Part shown: positions 35,367 to 43,983 of the stretch, in pieces | Numbering within the stretch: position 1 is the stretch's first letter | Layout: each line of letters begins with the position of its first letter | Assembly: GCF_004016445.2 (NCBI RefSeq) | Contig: NZ_SADT02000008.1 | Location: 62,001 to 126,000, forward strand | From: Mesorhizobium sp. M2E.F.Ca.ET.219.01.1.1 | Lineage (GTDB): Bacteria; Pseudomonadota; Alphaproteobacteria; Rhizobiales; Rhizobiaceae | Reading direction: 5' to 3' | Length of the DNA stretch: 64,000 nt | Program-made: the position numbers and the translations under genes | The notes under the pieces: generated by a model | The model's database searches: none | Seen by the model: only the letters and a program-made list of their open reading frames with translations | Told to the model about the DNA's origin: nothing

Positions 35367-35813
35367 TGGTCGAGAAGTTGAATCGGTTCGATACGAAGGT
35401 GGACTGCGACCGGGGCGCGGTCAACGGGCCTGGATCGGTCTTCATCGGCCGCAGCCGGTGCCTAGCAACGTCTCGGTGCTGACTGCGATCTGGTGCCATT
35501 CAAGCAGCTTCTCGCGGGCAAGCGTGGGGCCGAAGTACCGGTAGCGAGCGCGCACCAGATCCGACGGGCGCAATGCGCTCGGTCCGCGCCGGCGTTGCGA
35601 GCCGTCAGCCTTCCTTTTCAGTTTCGTGTTGGCAAGCCGTCTGAGATGTGAAGTCGCGGACTGTCGCATCTCTAAATTGCTCAAGTGTCGCATCGCTATA
35701 TAGATGCTACGAGCGGAAATTGCATAATCAACATTATGGAACTTGCGGTGACCGGTCCGGTACACTTGTGCGTTATTCGATTGACAGTTAGCGTTACCAT
35801 TTGCACTGGTCAT
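35367..35813. other. intergenic region with transposase remnant
   Basis: No intact gene. It contains the decayed ISNCY-type fragment at 35442-35640. The right part (35650-35813) is AT-richer than the surroundings and carries only the tail side of the LuxR gene. Confidence 0.5.
35442..35640 (-). pseudogene. ISNCY-type transposase fragment
   Basis: The minus-strand frame reads ...GSQRRRGPSALRPS, then LVRARYRYFGPTLAREKLLE and WHQIAVSTETL before a stop. This matches the conserved block RRRG.PSN....A...V...Y.DFGPTLA.EKL.E.H.I.VS.ETLR of ISNCY-group transposases (about residues 40-105). Upstream helix-turn-helix and the DDE domain are missing. It is a leftover beside the quorum-sensing genes, and no inverted repeats were recognised. 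Confidence 0.6.
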
Positions 35814-36524
35814 TCAATTGAGGAGCTTGCGAACCATTGCAATACGGACAGCGTGTGGCAGGTTTATCGCCCCGAGCTTTTCTCGCACATTGTCGAGATG
35901 ATATTGCACGGTTCTGTGCTCTATTCCGAGAATGGCAGCAATCTCCGGCATATATTTTCCCAGAGACGACCACGTGAGGCATGCAGCCTCCTGCGTTGTT
36001 AGCCGCGTTTCCGTCCTCTCACACTCAGCCGCGCTTAGTATGCTCAGCTTGATGTGGACGAAAGCCACCGCCGTCGCTGTCCGGTGACTGTCTTGTAGGG
36101 GCGAGATTTCAGTGGACTGACGGGAGGACGCCAAGGTGAGCATCGCCACGGTTCCAAAACTCACTTGCAGGGGAATTGTCAGTCCTGACCGAATACCAAA
36201 GTCGGTCGCCTCTGAAACGAAACGCCGCTCTTCCGGCGATCGTCGCCTTGGATGTAGATCCTCGGTCGACCAAGAGAAAGGTGCATTGAGTCGTTTCGCT
36301 TTCGTCACCACGGGATCGATGCTGGAGTACCGTTTGCGAAAATAGGTCTCTCGCCATTCGGGTGGATAATCGCTCGATACCCCGGCGCCAGTCAGACCGG
36401 AATGGAGATATGCGTACCGCTCAAAGCCACAATCCACTACAAACTTCTTCAGAGCGTTTCGCACCGCGCGTTCGTCGCGAGCAAGATCGATGGCGTCGAT
36501 CAAAGCGTGAACTTGTTCGTCCAA
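35814..36524 (-). CDS. LuxR-family autoinducer-binding regulator (third gene of luxR-luxI-luxR)
   Basis: 236 residues. N-terminal AHL-binding domain with the usual pocket residues: W and Y of EWRETYFRKRY, D-P of SSIDPVV, W of FSWSTEDL and G of FGIRSGLTIPL. C-terminal LuxR HTH (LTTQEAACLTWSSLGKYMPE, IAAILGIEHRTVQYHLDNVR). It should be a dimeric, AHL-responsive activator. It lies 40 bases after luxI on the same strand. Confidence 0.93.
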   Translation of the reverse strand: MDEQVHALIDAIDLARDERAVRNALKKFVVDCGFERYAYLHSGLTGAGVSSDYPPEWRETYFRKRYSSIDPVVTKAKRLNAPFSWSTEDLHPRRRSPEERRFVSEATDFGIRSGLTIPLQVSFGTVAMLTLASSRQSTEISPLQDSHRTATAVAFVHIKLSILSAAECERTETRLTTQEAACLTWSSLGKYMPEIAAILGIEHRTVQYHLDNVREKLGAINLPHAVRIAMVRKLLN

Positions 36525-36564
36525 CGAGGCACCCCTGTTTAGCCTGACTCTATCTTGTCCCTAC

Positions 36565-37137
36565 CTAAATCGTCGTATTCCAGCCGATTGCGTGGCCCGG
36601 CTCGGGAGCTTGTTCGATGTCAATCTGCACCGCGGCGAGTTGCATGCCGGCCACCTGGACAAACGACCCGAGCAGTCCATAGCGAAAACTCGCGGCATCG
36701 AACCGCGTCAGCCAATCAGGCTCTATCACGCTTGTTAGTCTCGATATGCCCAGAAGCCTGCACACGCTGGGAACTGAGCTCATCAACTGCCGGAAGAGCT
36801 TCCCTCCGCGACGATCCCTTCTTATGAAAAATCGGGACCATTCATGGATCTCACGCCCATGCGGTACCGGTCCATCGACCAGGTGCGAATAACGATCTTG
36901 GAGAAGATGAGGGGCACTCGTCGGCAGAAACCTGTACCCTCCGACCACATGGTCATCCTCGAGGGCGAGCACATAAACTGCCTCGGGTGTATCATAGCCG
37001 TCCACCTCGCGCCCGTCGGGTCGGGCAAGCGCCGCCCACCCGCGCTCGCCGACAAAAATGTCGTGACGCAACCTGTAGTGTTCCTCCAGAAGATCTTGGT
37101 GGCGAGGGTCAGCGCTACCGGTGATGAGACGAATCAT
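36565..37137 (-). CDS. acyl-homoserine-lactone synthase (LuxI/TraI family)
   Basis: 190 residues. All the invariant residues of the family can be placed: Arg, Phe and Trp in YRLRHDIFVGERGW, two Asp in EVDGYD, Arg in GGYRFLPT, Glu and Arg in EIHEWSRFFI. It makes an N-acyl homoserine lactone from SAM and acyl-ACP. The side chain cannot be read from sequence. It is flanked by two luxR genes in one transcription direction. Confidence 0.96.
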   Translation of the reverse strand: MIRLITGSADPRHQDLLEEHYRLRHDIFVGERGWAALARPDGREVDGYDTPEAVYVLALEDDHVVGGYRFLPTSAPHLLQDRYSHLVDGPVPHGREIHEWSRFFIRRDRRGGKLFRQLMSSVPSVCRLLGISRLTSVIEPDWLTRFDAASFRYGLLGSFVQVAGMQLAAVQIDIEQAPEPGHAIGWNTTI

Positions 37138-37226
37138 GAAATGCGGCCACTCCTCTTTGGAGCGACATTCTTAGGAGGAACTCGCGCCGGCTATTGCCAT
37201 CTTTAGCCATTGACGCGCGGCATCCT

Positions 37227-37946
37227 TCAGCCGGCGATCTCCATCGAGCTCATAGCTTTTGCGACGGCCTGCGTGCGCGTGACGGAGCCAGTCTTCCGCA
37301 TAGCCCCAGCAATATGCTTGTTCACCGTGGAGTCGGATATGCCGAGTATCTGCGAGATCTCCCACGCTGTTTTGCCCTCCGCCACCCAGGTTAGCACCTC
37401 GCGTTCCCGATCAGAGAGCGTCAGGCCTTTGGGACGGCTACGGTCGACGAGCAATTGAAGCCTGCTCGCGAAAGTAAGCGACAGGACATTCACGGATTCT
37501 AGGGCCTCCTTGCGCGTGATAGGCGTCTCGCCGGCAAGCGAAATGCAGCCGGCGAGCGCGTTGCGGACGGGAATGGGAATACATACGCCGTCCTTCAGGC
37601 CGGCATCGGCCCCTTCCCTCATGATGCGATCGCCAGCGGATCCCAACGCGCTGGCGCGCATACTGGCCTCTTTCCAGGTGAAGGGCGTCCTAAGGACAAG
37701 GGAGGCCATCGCAACCGGATCGCGCTTGATGTAGTCGCGCGATAGATAGTGGGACATCCAGTCTTCGGGCCAGAACCGTTCAAGGACCAGATTTTCGAAG
37801 CGCTGGCCGTGGCTTGGCAATCCCGTGACGATGAAGTGGCTAAACCCGAACTGGCGGATAGCGGCGCGATAGAGTCCGATGAGCGCCCCGACGGTTGGGG
37901 CATTTGCCAACTGTAAGGCGTCCTGAAGTATGTGCATGGTATTCAT
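37227..37946 (-). CDS. LuxR-family autoinducer-binding regulator (first gene of luxR-luxI-luxR)
   Basis: 239 residues. Start ATG 37946 with AAGGAAG eight bases upstream. AHL pocket residues W/Y (DWMSHYLSRDY), D-P (KRDPVAM), W (FTWKEA), and DGVCIPI. C-terminal HTH LTLSDREREVLTWVAEGKTA, ISQILGISDSTVNKHIAGAM. Probably the cognate receptor for the AHL made by the downstream luxI. A palindrome at 38009-38026 lies 63 bases upstream. Confidence 0.93.
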   Translation of the reverse strand: MNTMHILQDALQLANAPTVGALIGLYRAAIRQFGFSHFIVTGLPSHGQRFENLVLERFWPEDWMSHYLSRDYIKRDPVAMASLVLRTPFTWKEASMRASALGSAGDRIMREGADAGLKDGVCIPIPVRNALAGCISLAGETPITRKEALESVNVLSLTFASRLQLLVDRSRPKGLTLSDREREVLTWVAEGKTAWEISQILGISDSTVNKHIAGAMRKTGSVTRTQAVAKAMSSMEIAG

Positions 37947-38008
37947 CCGGCGCTTCCTTTCGCGTGAATGCCACGGACACGGTCAGAGTTTAATGATGCA
38001 TTGAGGCT

Positions 38009-38026
38009 ATTGAAACCGTTTTCAAT
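38009..38026. promoter_or_regulatory. lux-box-like 18-bp inverted repeat
   Basis: ATTGAAACCGTTTTCAAT, 7-bp perfect arms around CCGT. It lies 63 bases upstream of the luxR-luxI-luxR operon. Lux/tra boxes are 18 to 20 bp dyads in this position. The binding by either LuxR is inferred. Confidence 0.5.
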
Positions 38027-38118
38027 CATCGGAAGCTACAAAACAAGCCCAGGCAGAGATATTAGCACTGCCGCAAATTCAGCCTAGCAGCGCTCTCGCT
38101 TGACCTTCAAATGTGCTA

Positions 38119-38394
38119 TCAGCCGGACGGCTTCTGTTCGTCCGGCAAGGTTTTCCGTGCTGGCGGTTCTTTTCTATCACTGCGCCTCAGTTGCGAAAAC
38201 ACAGTGAACCAAAACCGAAAATCATCTTCGCGGCCGGCATAGCGGGCAGTGAAGGCTGCGGACGCAGCTGCGAGCGATGCCCCTGAACCGTAAAGGGCGA
38301 CTGCGGCGTCAGCAGCCTCCGAAGGATTTGCAAAATGCCATAGTGTTAAGCGATTTCCGCCAGCCAGTATGTCTTCGTTATCATGTTGTTCCAC
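38119..38394 (-). CDS. small hypothetical protein near quorum-sensing genes
   Basis: 91 residues from GTG 38394, which has GGAG eight bases upstream; an ATG at 38442 has no ribosome site. Not recognised. Composition is that of a soluble alpha-helical protein: LTLWHFANPSEAADAAVALY, a poly-Ala/Ser stretch ASLAAASAAF and an aromatic DDFRFWFTVFSQLRR end. Encoded upstream of and in the same direction as the lux operon. It could be a real small gene or a frame kept open by chance; the ribosome site favours the first. Confidence 0.45.
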   Translation of the reverse strand: MEQHDNEDILAGGNRLTLWHFANPSEAADAAVALYGSGASLAAASAAFTARYAGREDDFRFWFTVFSQLRRSDRKEPPARKTLPDEQKPSG

Positions 38395-38557
38395 GCCAAA
38401 ATCTCCCGCGGGTTGCGTCCGGCGCGGGGCTGACGAAGCCATTAGACCGGACGTTGATCACCCACAGAAGTGAGCCACGGTCTCGGGCATCTGCCCGGAC
38501 ACATTCGTGCCGTCCCTGGTCTTGCGGTCAAGGTGCGCGTTGAGCGGCTCTGGGCAA

Positions 38558-38575
38558 GGTAGTAATTCTACTACC
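38558..38575. promoter_or_regulatory. perfect-arm 18-bp palindrome upstream of response regulator
   Basis: GGTAGTAATTCTACTACC, 7-bp arms GGTAGTA/TACTACC around ATTC. It has the size of a lux/tra box and lies about 150 bases upstream of the regulator at 38727 and 165 bases upstream of the minus-strand small gene. Sequence differs from the box at 38009. Confidence 0.45.
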
Positions 38576-38726
38576 TATTTCGCTAGGATCGATTGCGATA
38601 GCGGTCAGCGTTGATTGTGTCACCTTCGAGGTCGGAATCCAGCGGGTGCTGGCATTGCGGCGAGAGGAGAACGACCGCGCGCGATCTCGTATTTCGGCTC
38701 GCCTTCGACCGGGAGCAGAGCTGCCG

Positions 38727-39428
38727 ATGGAGCCAGTGGCAATTATCTGCTCGCAAGACGCAGAACTCTACATCATCCTCGAATACATTCTTGGCTTGGA
38801 AGGATACAAGGCCCTGCTCGCGGGCAACGTCGAGGATGCGGTGGAACGGGCGAGGGAAATATCTCCCGCCGTAGTCATCCTGGACTGTCGTCCCGGCGGC
38901 CTCCCGATCGCCACGCTGTGTGCCCAGCTGAAGCAGGAGCCGACAACTCGAGCTGCCCTGCTTGTCGCGCTGATTGCACCAGGCGCGGAAGACCAGCATA
39001 TCGAACTTTTGAAGGCAGGTGTTGACGATAGCCTCGTCCGGCCTCTGGTACCAGCGAAGCTGTTAGCTTCCTTGCGATCTAAGCGGACGACAGGCGCGCG
39101 CAGCAATATTCACGGCCACCACGTTCTTGGCTTCGGCAACATAGAACTGCGGCCCGACAGTTTGCGCGCGCGAAGTGGCGATAGGGAATTCCAACTAGGG
39201 GCGATTGAATTCCGCATGCTACGGCACCTGCTCGAAAATCCGCGCCAGGTTTTCAGCCGCCAGGACCTAATCGCGATCGCTTGGCCAAAAAACATCCATG
39301 TCGACGACCGCACGGTGGACGTACATGTCAGTCGTCTACGCAAGTCGCTGCACAAGCTCCGAACGGGAATCTCGATCCGAACGGTCCGATCCGCCGGCTA
39401 CATGCTTGATGATACGGACAATTCCTGA
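38727..39428 (+). CDS. OmpR/PhoB-type response regulator with degenerate receiver
   Basis: 233 residues from ATG 38727 with GGGAGCAG upstream; the frame opens 27 codons earlier. The receiver has the phosphoacceptor Asp (VVILDCRPGG), but the usual Ser/Thr of beta 4 is replaced (LLVALIAPG) and the invariant Lys of K-P is Arg (DSLVRPLVP); the acidic pair at the start is reduced (CSQDAE). C-terminal winged helix is intact (LGAIEFRMLRHLLENPRQVF, DDRTVDVHVSRLRKSL, IRTVRSAGYML). No sensor kinase is beside it. It may work without phosphorylation. Located in front of the biosynthetic gene row. Confidence 0.88.
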   Translation: MEPVAIICSQDAELYIILEYILGLEGYKALLAGNVEDAVERAREISPAVVILDCRPGGLPIATLCAQLKQEPTTRAALLVALIAPGAEDQHIELLKAGVDDSLVRPLVPAKLLASLRSKRTTGARSNIHGHHVLGFGNIELRPDSLRARSGDREFQLGAIEFRMLRHLLENPRQVFSRQDLIAIAWPKNIHVDDRTVDVHVSRLRKSLHKLRTGISIRTVRSAGYMLDDTDNS

Positions 39429-39739
39429 TCGGCAGAACTGTTGCCTGCACCAACATCTCCACCACTTGCGGCATGCCGTGAACTTACCACAAAGCTGATT
39501 GTCCCTCGCCGGCGTGGTCAGCCGGATCCGGATGCGAGTTCCGCCCCATCTTGTTACAGAACCGTGAAGGTTGGTTTGATTATTAACTTGCTTGTCAAAA
39601 GAAATTAACAACAATTCACCCGCAAGCACAATGTTCTTCTTTATATCCATCCTCTCTTTTGGAAGATGCTTACCCGCGAAAGAAGGATGGGCTTATGTGC
39701 CACATCTGCTCGATCCTTTATTCGCGAAAGGAGGTTCAG
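39429..39739. promoter_or_regulatory. leader region of the alpha-oxoamine synthase operon
   Basis: About 310 bases. It carries an AT-rich promoter-like stretch (39580-39660) and an inverted repeat TTGCTTG/CAAGCA (39589-39595 and 39632-39637). A short direct repeat CGCGAAAGAAGG (39675-39686) and CGCGAAAGGAGG (39722-39733) precedes each of two in-frame ATGs (39695 and 39740). Confidence 0.4.
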
Positions 39740-40999
39740 ATGTCGGCAGCAGAATCTCCAGCAAGGGCTGGCCGCGCTGCTCGCTTCCGCAACACTGCCT
39801 CGGTCATCGACCGGACTCGAACGTTTTTCGAGGAGGCTCACCGCCGCGGCCTGATGGCCGTCTACGGGCGCTGCGGACTGGGAAGGACCGTCTCACTCAC
39901 GGCAGGAGACCGCCGAGGCAATACGATCACAGACTATGTGCGCTGTTCCTACCTTGGCCTCGACAATCATCCGGCTATCGTTGCCGGCGCCATCACGGCA
40001 GTCGAAGAATATGGCTCGCTTCACTGGTCCTGTGCGCGCACTCGGTTGAATTTTGGGCTCATAGGCGATCTTGAGGGCACCCTCTCCCAACTCTTTGGCG
40101 CACGCGTCATTGCGTATTCAACGGTTATGGTTGCCAACATGGGCGCACTGCCGATCATTGCCTCTGGACATCTGACGGAAGGACAGAAACCAGTGATGGT
40201 TTTCGACCGTCTGGCCCATGCCTCGCTCGCCTTTCACAGGCCGGTCGTGGCGCAAGAGACCCAGGTCGAGACTATTCCTCACAGCGACCTCGATGCCTTG
40301 GAGCAGATTTGCCGGAAGCATCCGGTCGTCGCCTATGTGTGCGATGGTGTTTATTCGATGGGCGGCTTTGCGCCGATCAAAGAACTTCTGAGGTTGCAGG
40401 ACAAGTATGGTCTCTTTCTCTACATCGACGATGCGCACGGCATTTCGATCTTTGGTGACAACGGCGAAGGCTTTGTGCGCTCGCAATTGCCCCCTGACCT
40501 TGGCGAGCGCACGATCGTTGCGGCTTCGCTCGGCAAGGGTTTCGGCGCTTCTGGCGGCATGCTCATGCTGGGAACAAAGCATCAGGAAGTGCTGTTTCGC
40601 TACTACTCCCTTCCTCATGCATTCTCTGCTTCACCGAATGTCGCGGCCGTTGGCGCCGCCCTCGCATCGGCGAAGATTCACCAAACAGCCGAGCTCAAGC
40701 TTCGCCAGGAACGCTTGGCCGATCGGATTGCCTTTTTCGACAAGCACATCGAGACTGACCAGCGCGGCGCCCTGCTGCCGATCCGCATGATCAAGGTGGG
40801 TGACGAATTCGCGGCCATCAAATTCGCGGAGCGCCTGCTCGACGAAGGCTTTTACACATCCGTGACGTTCTTTCCTACGGTTGCTCAGGGCCGGTCAGGC
40901 ATACGCATCTGCCTGACGGCAAGTCACGAGCTTTCGGACCTCGGGCAGCTCTGCGCCAAGATCGCTTGCTATGAGCAAGAAGCACTGACGGCGGCCTGA
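39740..40999 (+). CDS. alpha-oxoamine synthase-like PLP enzyme (AONS/KBL/CqsA superfamily)
   Basis: 419 residues from ATG 39740, which has AAGGAGG seven bases upstream; ATG 39695 in frame has its own AAGAAGG. PLP Lys near residue 266 in ASLGKGFGASGG; PLP-contact Asp-x-Ala-His in YIDDAHGISIFG; an S-type substrate segment YGSLHWSCARTRLNF. The family condenses an amino acid with an acyl-thioester and loses CO2 to give an alpha-aminoketone (as in biotin, haem, sphingolipid and the CqsA autoinducer pathways). No other biotin genes are near, so a secondary metabolite or signal seems more likely. First gene of a five-gene row. Confidence 0.88.
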   Translation: MSAAESPARAGRAARFRNTASVIDRTRTFFEEAHRRGLMAVYGRCGLGRTVSLTAGDRRGNTITDYVRCSYLGLDNHPAIVAGAITAVEEYGSLHWSCARTRLNFGLIGDLEGTLSQLFGARVIAYSTVMVANMGALPIIASGHLTEGQKPVMVFDRLAHASLAFHRPVVAQETQVETIPHSDLDALEQICRKHPVVAYVCDGVYSMGGFAPIKELLRLQDKYGLFLYIDDAHGISIFGDNGEGFVRSQLPPDLGERTIVAASLGKGFGASGGMLMLGTKHQEVLFRYYSLPHAFSASPNVAAVGAALASAKIHQTAELKLRQERLADRIAFFDKHIETDQRGALLPIRMIKVGDEFAAIKFAERLLDEGFYTSVTFFPTVAQGRSGIRICLTASHELSDLGQLCAKIACYEQEALTAA

Positions 41000-41102
41000 T
41001 GCCTACGCGGCAATCAGGTCGGCTTCGTCGCGGCCTGTAGGGCCCAGGTGCCCACTCAATCAAGTCGCATCTGGACAAAGCGGCTTATCGGAGTTTCGGA
41101 AC

Positions 41103-42440
41103 ATGACCAGCCACGAGCAAATGAGGATCTCTCGCCTGGCCCATGAGCGTGCGAAAAAGGTCATGCCTGGAGGCAACACTCGCAGCAGCGTCTACGAGGC
41201 GCCCTTTCCGCTTTATCTGAAATCCGGAAAGGGAGCCTATGTGACAGATGTCGACGACAACGCCTATCTGGATTTCCAGAATAATTTCACGGCCCTGATC
41301 CATGGCTATGACCACCCTGACGTGAACTCGGCGCTGGTCACACAAATCGCCCGGGGACTGAGTTTTGCTAATCCCACCGAGAGTGAGATCGATCTCGCCG
41401 AGATTCTTTGCGAAAGGGTGCCCTTTTTCGAGCAGGTGCGCTTCACAAATACAGGATCGGAAGCGGTGATGATGGCCATCAAGGCCGCGCGTGCCATCAC
41501 CGGGCGCCCGCAAATAGCAAAGTGCGAAGGCGCCTATCACGGCAACTACGACTATGTGGAAGCAAGTTTCGATCCCGTTCCTTCCGACTGGCAAACGGGG
41601 ACCGCAGAGGCCCAGGCGTATAACCACGGAACCCCGGCCTCAGTCCTGGCCGAGGTGGTCGTCATTCCTTTCAACAACGTCGCTGCGACTGAGCGGGTGC
41701 TGGAGCGGCGCAAGCGGACGCTGGCCTGCGTTGTCATCGACCCCCTTCCATCGCGCGCGGGGCTGGTGCCCGTCGATCCCTCGTATCTCCGTTTCCTGCG
41801 AGAGTTCACTGGTCGCCATGGAATTCTGCTGATCTCGGATGAAGTTCTGAGCTTCCGGCTGAGCTATCGCGGCGCGATTGCCACCTACGGGATTGAACCG
41901 GACCTGTGCACTTTCGGCAAGATCGTCGGCGGCGGACTGCCAATCGGGGCTGTTGCCGGTCGAGCCGAAACCATGCGTGTCTTTGATCCAAGCCGCGGCA
42001 AACCGCCCGTCTCCCAGGCCGGGACCTTCACCGCCAATCCACTGAGCATGGTTGCAGGCGCTGCCGCCATGCGCGCCCTGACCGAGCTGGAGATCGAGCG
42101 GCTCACCGCCCTTGGAGCGCAAGTTCGATCGGAACTTGGCGCAACACTGGCTGCCTCAGATATAGGAGGGCATGTCACTGGCGCCGGCTCCCTATTTTGC
42201 GTGTTCATTGGCGACGGAGAAGTAAAGGACTACGCTAGCGCCTATCATTCGTGGCAGCAAAGACAGCGCCTTTCGCGGTTGATCTCACTCTGCCGCGACG
42301 AAGGGATTCTCCTATCGCGCATCGGTCTTGGGGCTCTTTCAACCCCAATGGCAACGGCCGAGATCGCCACGCTCGCCGTGCGGTTCGGTCGAGCATTGGC
42401 CAAGCTGGCCGCCACGACACCGTCCGCCGCTGTTGCGTGA
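41103..42440 (+). CDS. class III aminotransferase (glutamate-1-semialdehyde aminomutase-like)
   Basis: 445 residues. Start has GGAG nine bases upstream. PLP features: FTNTGSEAVMMAIKAAR (phosphate site), YHGNYDY aromatic stacking, ISDEVLSF Asp and the Schiff-base Lys in CTFGKIVGGGLPIGA. Resembles the GSA-aminomutase/decarboxylating aminotransferase branch. Probably transaminates the product of, or provides the amino substrate for, the upstream alpha-oxoamine synthase. Confidence 0.92.
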   Translation: MTSHEQMRISRLAHERAKKVMPGGNTRSSVYEAPFPLYLKSGKGAYVTDVDDNAYLDFQNNFTALIHGYDHPDVNSALVTQIARGLSFANPTESEIDLAEILCERVPFFEQVRFTNTGSEAVMMAIKAARAITGRPQIAKCEGAYHGNYDYVEASFDPVPSDWQTGTAEAQAYNHGTPASVLAEVVVIPFNNVAATERVLERRKRTLACVVIDPLPSRAGLVPVDPSYLRFLREFTGRHGILLISDEVLSFRLSYRGAIATYGIEPDLCTFGKIVGGGLPIGAVAGRAETMRVFDPSRGKPPVSQAGTFTANPLSMVAGAAAMRALTELEIERLTALGAQVRSELGATLAASDIGGHVTGAGSLFCVFIGDGEVKDYASAYHSWQQRQRLSRLISLCRDEGILLSRIGLGALSTPMATAEIATLAVRFGRALAKLAATTPSAAVA

Positions 42441-42449
42441 GGCAGGAGA

Positions 42450-43376
42450 ATGACTGTCATGAAAGGCGCCTTTGCAGTCGCGAACGATCGGCTATCGCTC
42501 CTCGCCTACCTCCTGCTCGCCGCCGTCTCAATTTGGTGGGCGGGCTCTTATATTCTCATCAAGATCGCGGTTCTTGATGTGCCCCCGGCGACCCTTGCGA
42601 CGGCGAGGCTGCTGATCGCTGCAACTGTGCTGCTTGTGTGGTTGAGGTTCGGCCATGCAGAATCCCTTCCCGCAAGCTTCGATGCCTGGGCCAGATACGC
42701 GCAGATCGCGTTGTTCGGCCACGCTCTGCCTCTCTATCTGATCGCGTGGGCCTCCATGACCGTGCCGGTGAGCGAAATGGCGATCCTGGTCGCCACGACG
42801 CCTCTCTTCGCGGTGCTTCTCGCCTGTCTTGCCCTTCGTGAGAAGCCATCGCGAGCAACCATCTTCGGTCTGTTGCTGGGCTTTATCAGCCTGGCCGGGT
42901 TCTTGAGCCCTTCCGCGGTATCGACGTTGTATTCAAGCAGAAGTGCCGCACCGCTTGCGGCCCTTTTGGGAGCAGCTGCAAGCTATGCGCTGTCCGGTCG
43001 CGCGGTGGCCCGACTACAGGACAAAAATGCGCTTGTGACTGGAACGGCGGTCATGATCTGCGCAATTCCAATGTTGCTGCCGCTGAGCCTCGCCTTCGAA
43101 CGCCCTTGGGCGATCACCCCGACAGCGCAGGCTCTTGTCGCACTGCTGCTACTCGGCGTCGTGTCCACAGCCGTGATGTACGTCGTTTACTATCGCTTGA
43201 TCAGGTTGAGTGGGCCAGCCTTTGCCAGCACGCACCACTACTTGGTCCCTGCTTTGAGTATCGCCTTCGGCGCCGGGTTTCTCGGCGAAAGGCCAACTCC
43301 AATCCAAATGATGCTCGTGATGCCGATAATCGCGAGCGTTTTCATCGTTCGCGGGCTGATCTCCCGAAAATTGTGA
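42450..43376 (+). CDS. EamA/DMT-family transporter
   Basis: 308 residues with ten predicted helices in two EamA repeats. N-terminal LLLAAVSIWWAGSYILIKIA and the first-repeat end VLLACLALREKPSRATIFG are typical; the second repeat ends SIAFGAGFLGERPTPIQM. These proteins usually export amino acids or metabolites. It follows the aminotransferase by nine bases, so export of the cluster product is plausible. Confidence 0.92.
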   Translation: MTVMKGAFAVANDRLSLLAYLLLAAVSIWWAGSYILIKIAVLDVPPATLATARLLIAATVLLVWLRFGHAESLPASFDAWARYAQIALFGHALPLYLIAWASMTVPVSEMAILVATTPLFAVLLACLALREKPSRATIFGLLLGFISLAGFLSPSAVSTLYSSRSAAPLAALLGAAASYALSGRAVARLQDKNALVTGTAVMICAIPMLLPLSLAFERPWAITPTAQALVALLLLGVVSTAVMYVVYYRLIRLSGPAFASTHHYLVPALSIAFGAGFLGERPTPIQMMLVMPIIASVFIVRGLISRKL

Positions 43377-43402
43377 AACGCGCCTTTCGGAGGAGAACGA
43401 TC

Positions 43403-43921
43403 GTGCTTACTCTTCAGACGCCGCGACTTTTTATGCGCCCGCTGGCCAAGTCCGACCTCGAAGACGTTCATCGCCTGCACACCGATCCGTTGGTCGTACG
43501 ATCGCTGTTTTCAGGCGAGCCTCCGTCCCGCCAGAACACCGAGGAAAAGCTGGACCAGTATGTCCAGGCTTGGCGGCAGAACGGCTTTGGCTTCTTCGGC
43601 GTGTTCCTCAAAGGAAATTCGCGGGCAGGAAGCGAATTCGCGGGCCGCGCGGGCCTGCGCCGCTTCGAGGATACGGCGGATGTCGAGTACGGCCTTTGCT
43701 TGTTCGGGCACGCTGCTGGCCACGGGATCGGTCCCGAACTCGGCGGGGAGATCCTGCGCTATGCCTTCGAGGAACTTGGCCTGGAGCGGGTGGTCGCGCT
43801 GATCCGGCCCGAGAACGAACGCGCTGTTCGCGCGGCCGAAAAGATCGGATTCAAACATATCGAAGACAGACCATACGGCGATCGCGTGAAGGGTTTTTAC
43901 CAGGCGCGCCGGAGCCCGTAA
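43403..43921 (+). CDS. GNAT-family N-acetyltransferase (RimJ/RimL-like)
   Basis: 172 residues from GTG 43403 with AGGAG eight bases upstream; longer frames overlap the transporter gene. N-terminal TPRLFMRPLAKSDLEDVHRL, middle EYGLCLFGHAAGHGIGPELG (acetyl-CoA pyrophosphate loop is of the R/Q-x-x-G-x-G/A type but altered to AAGHGIG), C-terminal VVALIRPENERAVRAAEKIG. It probably acylates an amino group of the pathway product or gives self-protection. Confidence 0.88.
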   Translation: MLTLQTPRLFMRPLAKSDLEDVHRLHTDPLVVRSLFSGEPPSRQNTEEKLDQYVQAWRQNGFGFFGVFLKGNSRAGSEFAGRAGLRRFEDTADVEYGLCLFGHAAGHGIGPELGGEILRYAFEELGLERVVALIRPENERAVRAAEKIGFKHIEDRPYGDRVKGFYQARRSP

Positions 43922-43983
43922 CGCGATCGAGAAGAAATGCGAGCTAACGGCTCGCGTCAAGCCCCTCAGCAGGGAGAGAAATC

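Noticed and set aside
39604..39618. TTAACAACA in front of the alpha-oxoamine synthase, resembling the envelope-regulon motif
   Set aside because: Only the first nine bases match in an AT-rich stretch, and the AAAA-CC part is missing; likely chance.
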